DNA of 64,000 nt. Source: Chlamydomonas sphaeroides. Taxonomy: Eukaryota > Chlorophyta > Chlorophyceae > Chlamydomonadales > Chlamydomonadaceae. This document shows positions 1 through 11,704 of the stretch, in pieces (within the stretch, counting starts at the first letter, position 1; each line of letters starts with the position of its first letter). The translations under genes and the position numbers were made by a program. A model generated the notes under the pieces. It searched no databases. It was not told the origin of the DNA and saw only the letters and a list, made by a program, of their open reading frames with translations. The stretch is taken from the NCBI GenBank assembly GCA_001662425.1, contig BDDC01000261.1, positions 16,637 to 80,636 on the forward strand. The letters are read 5' to 3'.

Positions 1-1088
1 CGGGAGAGGCGGCGGGCATTGCGCGCTGCGGCTGGGCCACGCGCCGTGGCCTTGGCTGGGGTGGCGCGCTGATCTACGTCGGGCCCGCCTCAGCAACGTC
101 GTTGCGTGGCTCCGGTAGACGGAGGCACCAAGTAAGGGGAAATAGCTGGGTATGAGCCTGGGTGCGAGTCTTGGCTATGCGCGTGTGGCAGGGTGCGGCA
201 GGGCGGGTAACAGGTGTCGTACTGCTTGGTGAGGCGCACAGTGGATACCTTGGATTTGATGCAGAGAAACGCAAGATGCATGACGCAAGCAAGCGACCCA
301 TACATCGGCGGACGGGGGGTCGGTGCAGTAGTAGGCATGGATTTAAGTCGGCTGATTCACATTGTGGGGTGATGCGCTGGAGGGGGCACCAGCTGTGAGG
401 ATGCAACGTTGCGTTTCGCACCGCTAAGCCCCAGCACCGGTACCGCCGGGGCAGATGTATTACTGGGCACACGTATAACTTGCGTTACGAAAAAGTCTGC
501 ACATTTGCAGGTGGGGGATTGCGGCCGGGCGAGAACAAAGGCTGGGACCAGGAGGCCGCGGCTGCTGGGTACGGCCCTTCATTGGCGAACCTGCGAGCAC
601 GGCCCGCAGAGCGTATCCTGGGCCTGGGCTCTGAATCAGTTTGCGAAAAGCACGCGGCATAGCGTTGCCGCGGGGACGTCTGGGCGGGCCTTACACCGCC
701 ACGGCCAGCGGGCCCGGCAAGGTGCAGGATGGCACACGCCGCGGCCCCGGGCCGCTGGTGTGCAGCCACCTGCCGCGGCTCCGCGACAAGTGCCCCCAGG
801 GCGTGTCGCGGAGCACGTCGCGAGGGCCAGAGCGTGGGTCGAGCGCAGTGGCACTCAGGCGACAAAGCGACCTGGAGCAGAGACCACCCACCCGCAGCCC
901 CTGCGCTCTTTAGTCTGCCCCGCCGGCAGGCCCTGCAGTCCGCCCACACACGCTCCGACACGACCTCCGCTCCCACGGATCGCGCACGCCTGCCCCCCGC
1001 CCCCCACTGTCGCGGACCGCTACGCCGTGCACGTAACCCCCAGCCCAAGCGCCGGCGCGGCCAAGCCACCGGGTCCGGCGGTAGCCGC
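1..1088. other. Region downstream of PRP3, no gene recognised
   Basis: Lies beyond the stop codon of the minus-strand PRP3 gene, so the part from about 690 to 1088 is most likely its 3' untranslated region. Open frames here are GC-rich shadows without family resemblance. I see no convincing exon, RNA gene or repeat in the rest. Confidence 0.5.
691..695 (-). terminator. TGTAA polyadenylation signal of PRP3
   Basis: TTACA on the plus strand reads TGTAA on the minus strand, about 395 bases after the PRP3 stop codon. TGTAA is the usual poly(A) signal of volvocine algae; the assignment by position is an inference. Confidence 0.5.
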
Positions 1089-4000
1089 TCACAGCGTGTA
1101 GGCCACGCTCTCGCCCTCGGTCGCCGCCGCGGCCGCGTCCCAGTAGTGCGGCACTCCGGCGTCCTCCAGCAGCTGCCGGCCGGCGCCCGCGGAGCGGACC
1201 GTCTCGATGCGGAAGGCCCCGAACGAGCGGCGCAGCACGGTGCCCTGCCACACCTGCGGGGGAGGCGGCGCATGGTGCGGGGGGGGGGGCAGGGCACCGA
1301 GTCGGGCGGCGCGGCTCGTGACGGCTCGTCAGCGCACCACCCAGCAGCCCAGCCCAGCCCAGACACGGCGGGCGCCTGGCGCCCAGTGCTCACCAGCGTG
1401 CATATGTTGGGCGGCGGCGCCTCCTCCTCGTCCTCGTCCTCGTCGTGCATGGCCGCGTCCGGCCCCGACCGCCCGTGCGCGGGCGCGGAGGACCAGTCGA
1501 TGCGGCGCATCATGAGCTTCAGGTACCTGCGGCGCAGTGGCGGCGGCAGCAGGGCGCACTGGCTCGCTGGCTGCAGCAGCGCCGCGCTGGCATGTTCGGC
1601 AACGCAGGCACGGCCGATGCTGCGAGATGAGCGGCTGGGCCTTGCATGCGGCTCACCGCTTTGTGGCCTTCTCCACGCCCTCCACCACCACCAAGCAGAA
1701 GTCGTCCGAGACCACGCACAGGCCTGCGGCGCAAGACAGCGTAAAGCAGCGCCGACAAGAACACGCGCGCGTCTAGCGTCAGCGGCCCCCTAGCTAGCTG
1801 AGTGCGTACCCTGCCGACTCCTGCACGCGCCGGCGCCCCTCGCACCTGTCATGTGGTTCTCGCGCGCGTTGGCGTCCACCTTGAACTTGTGCTGGTTGTC
1901 CGTCAGCCGGCCCACCCGGTACACCGAGCAGATGACGTCCACGCCAGCTGCGGCCGCGGCGGCGGCGGCAGCCGCCGCGGCCGCCGCAGCGCCGCGGCCG
2001 CCGCGACCGCCCACCTCCGCGGCGCCCGTCTCGACGGCTGTCGCGCCAAAGAGCTTCTTCATCTTCTTCTCGCGCCGCTCGGCGGGCGTGAGCTTGCGAG
2101 CGAGGTTGCGGTCGTCGTGCGCCGCCTGCGAGCACCGATGCGCGTGTGGTCGGTGTTCTCGCACGGCCGCGCCAGGCCTGCACGATGCCGCCTCCAGACG
2201 CACCCCGCGGCACGCAGCCCTCCCAACTGACAACTGCCGACAGCACTCGGGCCCGGCTTGAACAGCCCCGCGGCATGTGCGGCGCGCACCCTCTGCCCGG
2301 CCCGGCTGGAACAGCCGCGCGCCACTTGCCTGCCGCTCCGCCATCTGCTTCCGGACCTCCTTCTCCACGGCGGTGGGGTCCAGCGCCGCGTCCGTGCCCA
2401 GCACGCGGTGCAGGTTGGCGATGCGGACCTTGGGCTTGGGCGGCTCCAGCAGGCCTGGCGGCAGCGGGACGCGCGGGTTGGGGTTCTGCTTGCAAGCCCG
2501 CACAGATATACCAAAGAGAACTGGAGGTATCAATGGGCATGCGCACCCGCAGCAGGCCGGGCCGGGCGCTGCAAGCAAGCCGCAGGGACCGGGTGCGCCG
2601 ACAGCAGGCTTGGGGAGAGGCGGCCGAGGCCCAAGGGCGCTCAGGAGGCCAGGAGTTGCAGAGCGGCCAAGCCATGCCCCATCCGCACCCACCCTGGCGG
2701 ATGAGCTCCTGCTTCTCCTTGTCCCTCGCCAGGCGCCGCTGCACGGCAGGGGACGACAGGGTGCATTGCAGAGCGTAAACAGTGGTGGCGCGCATCCGTT
2801 TCATCTCGTTCTTTGCGCGGTAGGGGCGCGGGGCGTCAGGGCTGAATGCCACCGCGCTCCAGGCAGGGCCCCGGACAACTCATAGCAGCTCGGGCGCAGC
2901 AGCAGATCGCGGGTGCGGAATCGCACCTGCGTCCGCAGCTTCTTGAGCTCCTTCTGCGTCAGCTTTAGCGGCTGGGGCGGCGGCGCCGGCGCCTCGGCGG
3001 GCGGGTCGAGCGGCACCGGGTGCTCCACGTAGATGGTGAGCTGCGGGGGCGAAGCGGCGAAAGCGGCCCACTCAGTTGCGGCTTGGGTCCACTCCGCGCA
3101 TACAGCTCACTCACCCGCGCCTCCTTGAGCTGAAAGGGACCCAGCCGTCCCGCCGCCGCCTCCGCCGCCGCCGCGCTCGCGGCACGGTCCGCTGCCGCCA
3201 GCGCCGCAGCGCGCTCTGCCCGCTGCACGTCCGTGGGCGGCGCCGGCGGGGGCCGCGCGGCGGCGCCGTCGGGCCCCGCCTCCGCCATGTCTGCGTCGCC
3301 GTTTACGTCCCCATCAGCCGACGGCAGCGCCGGCGGCAGCACGTCCGCGGGTAGCTCGGGCACATCCTGGTTGGTGGCGCCATGCCGCGTGGTAGGTGCG
3401 TCAATGTCACGCGCGTCGCAAGGCAGGGGCGGCGAGGCGACAAGGTCCCGTCCAGCCACCCTGCACCACGCCACGGCCAGCCCACCTGCTCCAGCGACGC
3501 GTGCGCCAGCAGGCCGCGGTCCCACCATTCCACCGCCGGCGCAAGCTCCGCCTGCAGGCGGCAGGCACACGGTACAAGCGCCGCCGCCGCACCCAAGGTC
3601 ACGCGCACGCCACGCCGCGACCAAGGCGGCACCATAGCTCACGGACAGGGCCAGTGGGTGAAAACGGCACAGGCGCGCTGCGCTGCGGTGCGGTTGGCCG
3701 ACTGGGCGGACGAGGCAGGGCACTGCAGCGTGCGACAGCGCACCTCAGGGGCGGGCGTGGACTCCCGCGACGGCTCCCTCTGGCCCAGCGGCACCAGGTT
3801 GGCGTCCATGCCCGCGGCGCCGCCGAAGTGCAGGCGGCTGGGCGCGCCCAGCGGCCCGCTCACGCGGGGCACGCCGCGGCGGTACGCCGAGGAGCCCAGG
3901 TGCGCCTTGAGCCTGCGCCACAGGGTCGGGGAAGGGCGGGCGGGCGCTGGGGGCGAGGCGGCCTGATGTGTGTCGCTGCAGGCGCCATGCAAACGGGACC

Positions 4001-5486
4001 AGACAGCGGAGGGGCGCTGGCCGCGCCTACACGGTGAGGCCAGAACAGCGCGGCGGGGAAGCGAGGCTGCTTTGGTTGGGCGGCCGGGGCTCTGGGGCCG
4101 CGGGGGCCCCACCTGAATAGCTCGGCGTCGCGCTCAAAGCGGCCCTGCTGCACGAAGTCAAAGCCGCCCTTGCGGCGGCGGTCCCCGCGCCGGCCCACGG
4201 CGCCGCCCGCGAGCGCCGGGTCGAAGAACGGGTCGTTCTCCTCCTCGGCCGGGATGGCCGGCGGCGGCACGAGCGGCGGAGGCAGCATGCTGGCGATGCC
4301 ACTGGCCTGAAGGGCGCGGGAAGGGCAGGGAGCAGGCAGTTGCGTTTGTGCGAGAGGCACACCCGCACAGCCAGCGTGCTCCCGTGTGAAGTAGGACAGA
4401 ACCCCACACGCGGCACAGCACGCCCCGGGTAGAGTGGCGCGTTGGCCGTGCGCGGAGGGGATGCGGTTAAATGCGCCAGTGCGGAAGCGAAGCCCAGCCT
4501 GCCCCGAGCAGCGCGTCGTAGCGCGTCGGCCGTGCGGAGAGGGGATGCGGTTGGATGCACAGCCAGCGTGTGCAGGGACGCCGGCTCGTGGTCAGGCAGG
4601 CCCCCGGCCAGCCGTACCTTTCCAATCAGCGACGACGTAGCCCCGCCGACCGCAGCAGCGGCGGCCGCCGGCCCAAGCCCAAGCAGCGGCCGCGGTGGCG
4701 CAGCGCCTGGAGCTGCAGTGCGCCGGAACAGCAGGCATGGCGAAGAGCAGGATGGTCAGAGCGCCAGGTTGGGTTTGGTGGAATTGCATTCTTGCGCGGT
4801 TGTTGCCCACCTGACGGCACCAGCGTAGCCGCCGGCGCTCCATTCGCTCCTGATGCTGCCGCAGGAACCTTAGCTGCCAGCTGCGGCAGCCGCGACTTGA
4901 GCTTTTCTTGGATCTCTTTCTGCAGCTGCAGCGCCTTCTTTGCCTTCTCCAGAGCCTCCAGGTTCAGCGAGGGACGCGCGCCAGGCACTGCTCCAGGTGC
5001 GCCTGACGGCGCAACGGCGCCGGCTGGCAGCTTCTGCAGTGCGGCTGCGGCAGCCGCAGCAACTGCGGCAGCAGCGCTCGCGGGCAGCAAAGCGCCTGGC
5101 ACGCCCGCGGCTGAAGGCACGCCCGCAACCGCCCCAGCTGAGGGTGGTGCGTATTTAGCAGCAACGGCTGCTGCTAGCGCTGCCGCAGCGGCTGCGTTGG
5201 GCACGCCCGGCACAGGGGCGAGCGGGGCCGCTGCCGGCGGGGCGGACTCCCACCTGCGACAGCACACAGGGTGAGTTCTGCATGTTTCTCGCATCCCCCC
5301 TTCCTGCCTGCCTTATCAAGCAGCGACGCGGCAGAGCGCAGAGCATCCTCTTCAAGGACTCGCGAGGCGTGCCGGATCGCCAGGATGCAGTAGGCAAGAG
5401 CTGCGCGGATAGCCGCATGCGCACCTGCCCCGCTTGGGAGCTGGCGCAGTCCCATCCGCTGTGCCATCGGCGGGCCGCTTGTCCAT
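1089..5486 (-). CDS. PRP3: U4/U6 small nuclear ribonucleoprotein Prp3
   Basis: Core protein of the U4/U6.U5 tri-snRNP, needed for pre-mRNA splicing in the nucleus. I read 14 exons: 5425-5486, 4811-5253, 4618-4712, 4113-4306, 3744-3912, 3486-3551, 3115-3366, 2927-3040, 2693-2738, 2330-2454, 1846-2125, 1657-1723, 1394-1526 and 1089-1253. They join in phase to 736 residues, within the family range. The first exon starts MDKRPADG and splices into an RWE motif. An ALEKAKKALQLQKEIQEKL helix follows, then an Ala/Pro-rich stretch. The PRP3 domain carries EHPVPLDPPAE, KKLRTQ, EKQELIRQGLLEPPKPKV and ARKLTPAERREKK. The C-terminal DUF1115-type domain has SVYRV, ARENHMTG, VVVEGVEKATKRYLKLMMRRIDW-like signatures and ends near HYWD. 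A poly-alanine run (about 1930-2000) interrupts the domain. The intron after 2330 uses a GC donor (GCAAGT). Confidence 0.93.
4384..4500. repeat. Dispersed repeat in a PRP3 intron, second copy near 28.6 kb
   Basis: The stretch with AGAACCCCACACGCGGCA, GGCCGTGCGC and ATGCGCCAGTG recurs in the same order at 28585-28720. Within this intron the segment with GGCCGTGCG and GGGGATGCGGTT is itself repeated at about 4445-4475 and 4525-4555. Family unknown. Confidence 0.6.
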
Positions 5487-5702
5487 TCTGGTGCGCGCAG
5501 CAAAGACTGCTAACGCGACATCGCCTGCAAGTCTTGCAACGCTGGTTTGAAGGTTGCGTAACTAGGTGCTATTGAATGCAGTCGCCCCGAAGGCTGCGTC
5601 TCCCCAAGGGCAAATTGTACGGGCATGGGGCGACCTTGGGGAGAGTCGAGCCACCACAGCAGACCTGGTCCTGTCCCTAGTCGTGATAGATAGCTTGTCA
5701 AA
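5487..5702. promoter_or_regulatory. Shared 216-base divergent promoter of PRP3 and plastid L6
   Basis: The start codons of the minus-strand PRP3 (5486) and the plus-strand L6 gene (5703) are only 216 bases apart, so both 5' leaders and promoters must fit here. No clear TATA box is visible. Confidence 0.6.
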
Positions 5703-7219
5703 ATGCTGGCTCAGCGTGTGCAGCCCTTCCGCACGGCGCCTGCCGGCCGGCGTGCGCTGACCATTGTGTGCAAGGACTCGCGTATTGGTCGCGCTCCTAT
5801 CGTCGTGCCCAAGGGTGTGACTGTCACGATTGAAGGCCAGCACGTCCGCGTCAAGGTGGGAGCTCGCAAGCTGGTGGTCGCGGAGGCCTCCTTCGGTGGC
5901 TGAGCGCACGCCGCTCTTCTGCGCAGGGCCCCAACGGAGCTCTTGAGCAGGCCATCTCTCCGCTCATCAAGATTGAGCAGGTGCGCAGCCGGGCGGTGGT
6001 CGGGGACAAGCAGCAGCCACGAGAATGCGGACCTCGCCCTCAGCTTCTTGTGCACGCTCTGGGCACAGGCCGATGGCAAGCTTCAGCTCACCAAAATTGT
6101 GGAGGACCGCGTGTCTATGGCCCAGCACGGCCTGAACCGGTGAGGGCCTTGTGGCTGCGACACTGCTGTCCGTCTTCGATGCCCGGCGCTTACCTACAAG
6201 CTCTGTATATTGGAATTTCCTCAGGACACTCATCAACAACCTGGTTGTGGGCGTCTCCACGGGCTTTGAGAAGCGCATGGAGATGGTCGGCACGGGTTAC
6301 CGTGCCGCCGTCGCGGGCAAGGAGCTGACGCTCAACGTGGGGTACAGCAAGCCCCGCATTCTGGCCATTCCGGAGGGCATCAAGGTCACGGTGAGTTTTG
6401 CCAGGAACGGGCGTGGGTATGGGGGACGAGGGCGTGCACACCACGCAGCACGTTGCCGTGGCTGCCGGCCTACAAGTGCAACCCGCCGTAGCCGACTAGC
6501 TTGCAGTCCTGGAGCACGCTCATTTATGCATTCAGATGTCAGCCGGAACCTGCCGACACGATGCAGCCACCTCGTCTAGACGCAACACAGCCATGACACG
6601 CCCCGCGGTAGCGCCGGATCCCTGTCCGCCCTGCTCATCAGCTCTGCCACGCTCCGTCTCAGTCGTCGTTTACCGTCTAAAGGCCATCTTGGCCCTGGCG
6701 TAGTATAGGCGCATGCGTATACGCTGTACAGCCATTCGCCAGATGAGCAAGTTTGCGCCGCGTCAAGCCGGCGCCCTGCCCTCACGTGGCCGCTGCCACA
6801 ACTCAGCCGCGCAGTCGAAGTGCCCGACGTGTGCGCTTACTCGGGCTATGCTCTGGGGCACGACAGCCGAACGCTGCTGGGCTGCTCCCCGTCGCAGGTC
6901 GAGAAGAACACGACGCTAGTGATCAGCGGCGCCAGCAAGGTGGCGGTGGGCGACTTCTGCGCGACCATCCGCCGCCAGCGGCCGCCGGAGCCCTACAAGG
7001 GCAAGGGTGTCCGCTACTCGGGCGAGGTCATCAAGCTCAAGGAGGGCAAGGGCGCTGGTGAGGCTTACTGCGGACAGCTGCTGCTGACGCCCGGCTCTCG
7101 GGCGAATGCTAGGGGGCCACAGCTTGGCTGGCGCCAAAGCGGCAACCGCTCACACGTAACGTGTCTTTCCGGCCTCCCCAACCATGTTGCTGCACTCCGC
7201 AGGTGGCAAGAAGAAGTAA
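5703..7219 (+). CDS. PRPL6: Plastid 50S ribosomal protein L6
   Basis: Nuclear-encoded bacterial-type L6 of the chloroplast large ribosomal subunit. Six exons: 5703-5855, 5927-5980, 6069-6139, 6225-6390, 6898-7057 and 7203-7219. They join in phase to 206 residues. The N-terminus (MLAQRVQPFRTAPAGRR) is short, basic and hydroxylated like a transit peptide. The first L6 beta domain follows (KGVTVTIEGQHVRVKGPNG). The second holds TLINNLVVGVSTGF, MVGTGYRA and the hallmark RPPEPYKGKGVRY near the C-terminus, which in L6 contacts 23S rRNA. The protein ends in GKKK, encoded by a 17-base terminal exon. It is head to head with PRP3. Confidence 0.95.
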
Positions 7220-7553
7220 GCGGCGCGGTTGTAGCCGGTCTGGCAACAGCGCTGTGCGCTTGTGGTGGTGTGGGGCGACAGGGGGACTTCAGGGCCGGCG
7301 ACAAACGAAGCGGTTCGCAGGCAGATGGCAACGACTGGCGCCTGGCTGCGCCGCCAGGACGGGGCAGTGGCTGGTCGCTCAGCCGCGGCGTCCTAGCGGG
7401 CAGTGGCGCAGGCCGGGGCCGTCACGGTGCGCCTTATGGCGTGATATGTGTGTGTTTGGGTGCGGGTGAAGGTGCGCTGGGGGCTGGATGGGCGGAGGGC
7501 GCTTGTGGACGATTTTGGGCGCGGACCTTTGCTGGGTCCGCCAGGCCTGAGCA

Positions 7554-7558
7554 TGTAA
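7554..7558 (+). terminator. TGTAA polyadenylation signal of PRPL6
   Basis: TGTAA lies 335 bases after the PRPL6 stop codon, the first such motif downstream on the plus strand. It implies a 3' untranslated region of about 350 bases. Confidence 0.55.
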
Positions 7559-7690
7559 GGCGCGTCGTCAACAGAGACTGAACCTCATTCAGGGGCAGCG
7601 CCGCGTGCGTCGAGTATTACGTTGCGGGCTTGCGTCAGGAGCAGCAGGGGCTAGTGGTGCTCACGACTTGGGGTAGATACAAGTATCCGT

Positions 7691-7940
7691 AAACCTGTCC
7701 CAGCTGCGCATGGGTGCATGGCTCGCCCCCAAAAGAACCACCCAGACCAGACGAACACCGTGGTCTTTATGCGGTTGTAGCTGGTGTGCCCGAGACTATT
7801 GAAGGGGTCTCGGGCACACCGTCATCCGTGCCCTCACCCCACGAGCCGGACCTAGCCGCCCGATCTGCCTCAACGGCAGGAATGCATATCTCAACGCACG
7901 CCGCCGCCGCTGCCGCTCTAGCTGTGTCGCGGCCGCTTGC
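7691..7940 (-). mobile_element. Solo 3' end of the Fanzor-carrying element
   Basis: Read on the minus strand, this segment begins inside the last codons of the Fanzor-like tail (AAGCGGCCGCG, CACAGCTAG; stop at 7918-7920). It then follows the same order as 24841-25084: GCGGCGTGCGTT, CGGGCGGCTAGGTCCGG, GTGGGGTGAGGGCACGG, GTGCCCGAGACC, TTCGTCTGGTCTGGGTGG, and CCATGCACCCATGCGCAGCT, ending in AGGTTT. A perfect 13-base inverted repeat (7783-7795 with 7808-7820) can form a hairpin. Upstream homology to the intact-side copy stops near 7940, so this looks like a 5'-truncated insertion or relic. Confidence 0.7.
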
Positions 7941-8917
7941 TCCGTACACCTCTACAGAAAGTAGTAGCATGGTCTCACCTCCCCCCGGTCAGCGGGTGCG
8001 GGAGGTGCAACCCCATTCCACAGGTTCGGTTCCCGTTGCGTTGGGTTGGGCTGGGTTGTCGTGGCCCCGCGCCAGTAGCAGTCAGCGGACCCCTTCAACA
8101 TGCTTGGCTGGATAACGCGCCGTTACGCGCTCAGGTATGCCGCACAGCCGCACTCCTGTCTTCGGCCTTGTGGCCTTCCTGCCGTCACCTTTCATCCCAG
8201 ACTACGCAGGAGATATCAATGAATTCACGTTTTCGCAGGTTACAGATACTCCTTTTGTGACTTCGTTCTAGTTGATCATAAGCTTCTCACCAGGTTTTGT
8301 CCAGACGGCTCTTACAGCGCGCGTGGGGCTGCGTCGACCCAGCAGAGGCTCGTCCAAAACCCAGTCGTTATGTCGTTGCCGGTTGCCCCTAACGTCAACT
8401 AGATTGCTAGGAAAAATTTGTCCTGTCGGGCCGACGCATTGGGCCTCGGGCGGCAAGAGGCCCGACCTTGCTGGGGCATTTGCGTCAGGTGTGTTGGCGC
8501 ACAGCTATCTGAACTCACATGGTCACACCCAGCGGCGGCGACAACAGCCAGCGACACCGCCTGAGGCACTAGCAGAGGAGCACCGCCCTGGTCACTAAAC
8601 AACCGTGCCGCACGTGGAGTGCTTTGCAGCCGTCAAGGCACAACACACGCATTCCACGCTGCAGCCTTCAACATGCAGCCATCATTTCGTCGATCCTGGG
8701 TTGTCCGACACATAGCAAACGCCGCGCGGCGGCACCCTGCCTCACCTCTGGGCCCCTTCTGCTCCTGCCTGTCTTGCCTGTCCAGCACCATCCAGCCTTG
8801 CTTCCAGCGCCCCTAGTGCGTTTCCGAACACCAGCCGTGCGCGTTTCCGCTCCACACTCCGCCAACCTCATGGCAGGTCATCGATCCAACCATTTCATCA
8901 CTAAGAGCTCTGTCGTA
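7941..8917. other. Intergenic region; 3' flank of the minus-strand glycosyltransferase-like gene
   Basis: No exon recognised. The part from about 8240 to 8917 is probably the 3' untranslated region of the gene ending at 8918. The remainder shows no coding signal I can support. Confidence 0.45.
8240..8244 (-). terminator. TGTAA polyadenylation signal
   Basis: TTACA on the plus strand, that is TGTAA on the minus strand, about 675 bases beyond the stop codon at 8918. It is the best candidate poly(A) signal for the glycosyltransferase-like gene. Confidence 0.4.
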
Positions 8918-11645
8918 CTACGGCACAACCTCCAAGAGCGCCATGTCGTATGGCGGCTTGCACGGCAGCCCCAGCGGCGCGAAAGCCGACACGTTCACCC
9001 TGGCGCAAAGCGAGGCGCGTGGTGGTAAAGGGCGAAGCACAACTGGTTAGGCGTGCGGCGCAGAGGCTTGGCATTGCGCCCAGCTCACACGCACCCCACA
9101 CCTGTGCCGGCTTCTTGGCTAGTGGAGCAGCGAGCTCACAGCATGCACAGCTCCCGCGCTCACCGGTAATGCGCCGGGTCGCCGTCGCGCAGGAACCAGG
9201 TGCCCAGGCCGCGCAGCGTCTCACTCTGCGGCCGTGACGATGGCAGGGGATGAGCAGGGCGGTGGGGCGGGTGGGGCAATGCCTGTGCCGATATGGCAAT
9301 GGCGGTCGGGCGCCGAGGATCGCTTCCGGCGGCATGGCAACAGCCGGGTGCCGCATGTTGGTACGGCACATACGGCCCAGTCCTGTACCTTCGCGCCGTC
9401 GCAGATCGCGTGGAAGTACAGGCGCTGCCGCACGCTGTCACATTGCGGGAGAGCGGCAAGGGTTTGGGCGACAGCGTCAAGGCGAAGTGCGTCCCCGCTG
9501 CAGCCAGCAACGCCCCCACGCCCCCTCGGCGCCGCCCACGGCCCCGCCCACACGGCCCCGCCGCGCACGCTCGGCAGGCGGTTGCAGGCCGCAGCTCTGC
9601 CCGGGGTGAGGCACAGTGCGCAGCCGTAGGCCCCTCCTGCGGCGCCACCGCAGCGGCCTCACCCGCAGTGGTCTCGGTCGTAGGTACACACGCGCCGCGC
9701 CAAGCCCCACGGCTCCTGTGCGGGCACAGCAACGAGGGTCACGTTGGCTAAGAGGGGCGGATTTTTCTGATGCGTTTGTTGGCAGAGAGGATGCAACTGC
9801 AGCGCAGCGGCTGCCCCGGTTCACAAGCCCAGCCCTCTGCGGGGGCCGCGCGACACGTCAGGCCCTCGCCCAACGGCCGCTCCCTGCAGGGCTCTGCCCG
9901 TGCTGTGGCCCCGCCTGCGTACCTTAATGCTGGGCTCCGCCCAGTTGCAGGGCGGGCACTGCGCGCCCGGTGGCTGCGTGCCCTGCGGCGGCGCAGGTCG
10001 GGGCCAGGGGCGCAGGGCGCAGGGGCGCAGGTTGCGCGTCGCCGCCCCGCCTAGTAACAGCGCAGCCACCGCAACCGCCGCCCCGCCGCCGGGCTCACGT
10101 GCGTGCCGTTGGTGTAGCGCGGCTCGTTGTGTCGCGCCACCACCACCATGTCTCGCAGCTGCCGCGAGTAGAGCGCGCACAGCGTGGCGCTGGAGCACAG
10201 CACCCAGTGGCGCAGCATGATGTGCGCAAACATGTCCTGGGGCATGGGTCAGGGGGGCAGGGGGACGGGCAGGCCGTTGTGTGCGAGGTTTACCAAGGGC
10301 AGCGGAAAGGATGCGCAGGGGAAGGCAGGATGGGCAGGCGCAGGGGCAAGCGCAGGCGGGCGCGCGGCCAACGACGCGGGCTCATGACCCACATGGCCCA
10401 CATGGCCCACACAGACCTGGTCGTGCATCTCGCCCGTGGACGCGTTGGCGTGCATCGCGTACAGCCGCCGGGTTCGGGCGTTGTTGCGCACGAACACAAC
10501 GCCTGCGTCACAGCGGCGACAGGGACACGGCGAGGGCGGGGCAAAGTGCGCAGCAGTTGCGGGTGCGGGAAAGGCAGCATGCGTCGTGGGCCTGCAGCGA
10601 CGACGTGCTGCGGGCGCGGGAGGAGTGGAGCGCGCTGGCGCACTGTGAAGCCGCAGACGGCGGCGGCGATCGGCGCTGTCGACAGAGCGCGACGCGGCGC
10701 GACAGGTGGCAGCGCGGCAGGCGGCCAACGGGCAGCGGCGGAGGTGCATGGCGCGGCGCTCGAGGCGGTACTGGCTGCAGGCAAGTGCGCGTCGCGGGAC
10801 AAGGAGGAGAAGGAGGAAGAGGAGCAGGCAGTGAATACAGTAGGCGAGCGCTGCGGACCGGGTTCTGGGGCAAGGGCCTGGCTCTATTCCATGAGGGCTG
10901 CCGGCAGCGCGGAGGCGGAGCCCCGTGGCTCGGAGTGAGGGGATGGGATGACGACTAACGGAGTTTGAAACACTACGGTACGGCACATACACAGTTGGGC
11001 ATGAAGGCGCATGCACATCAGTTCTTGCATGCCCACCTCGGCCCTGCCCACCTGTGTTGGTGACGAAGATGTGGTTCCAAGCGGGCTTGCCATCCTCCAG
11101 CTGCAAGGGCCGGGCCGGGCCGGGCCGGGCCCGGAGCCACGTAAGCGGAAAGCCCTGGCAAGAGGCTGAACAGTGCTGCGGGCAGCAGCCCTCGGAGCGC
11201 TGTGCACGAACGCCAAGCGAGGCGGCAGCAGCGGCAACACACGACGAGGTGCTCCCCGTGCAGCACCCGCCCCTCAGCCCCTCGGCCTCCCACGCCGCGC
11301 CCGCCGTTCCTGCAGCCCCCCGCCTGGCCGCCTTCCCCGACCGCCGCCTGCTTCTGACACGGCCACGCACCCCCTTGCCAGCCTGCTCCCCAGCCTGCAT
11401 GGCGCACTGCCGGCGCCGCACGCGGGCCGGCCCCGCACCTGCAGCGGTGCCTCCTCCCGCATGAGCGTCATGTCGGCGTGCGGCGCCACCTGACGCGGGA
11501 TCATGGCACAGCGCAGCTCTGACACAGCGCAACGTCCGTTCCACAGCAACCTAGCATGCCATTCGGCCTGCTGCCGCATCCGCGTCGTGCCGGTGGCGGG
11601 ACGGGCGCCACCAGATGGCAGCATGCGGCGCACACCGGCCCGGGT

Positions 11646-11704
<59 letters not shown>

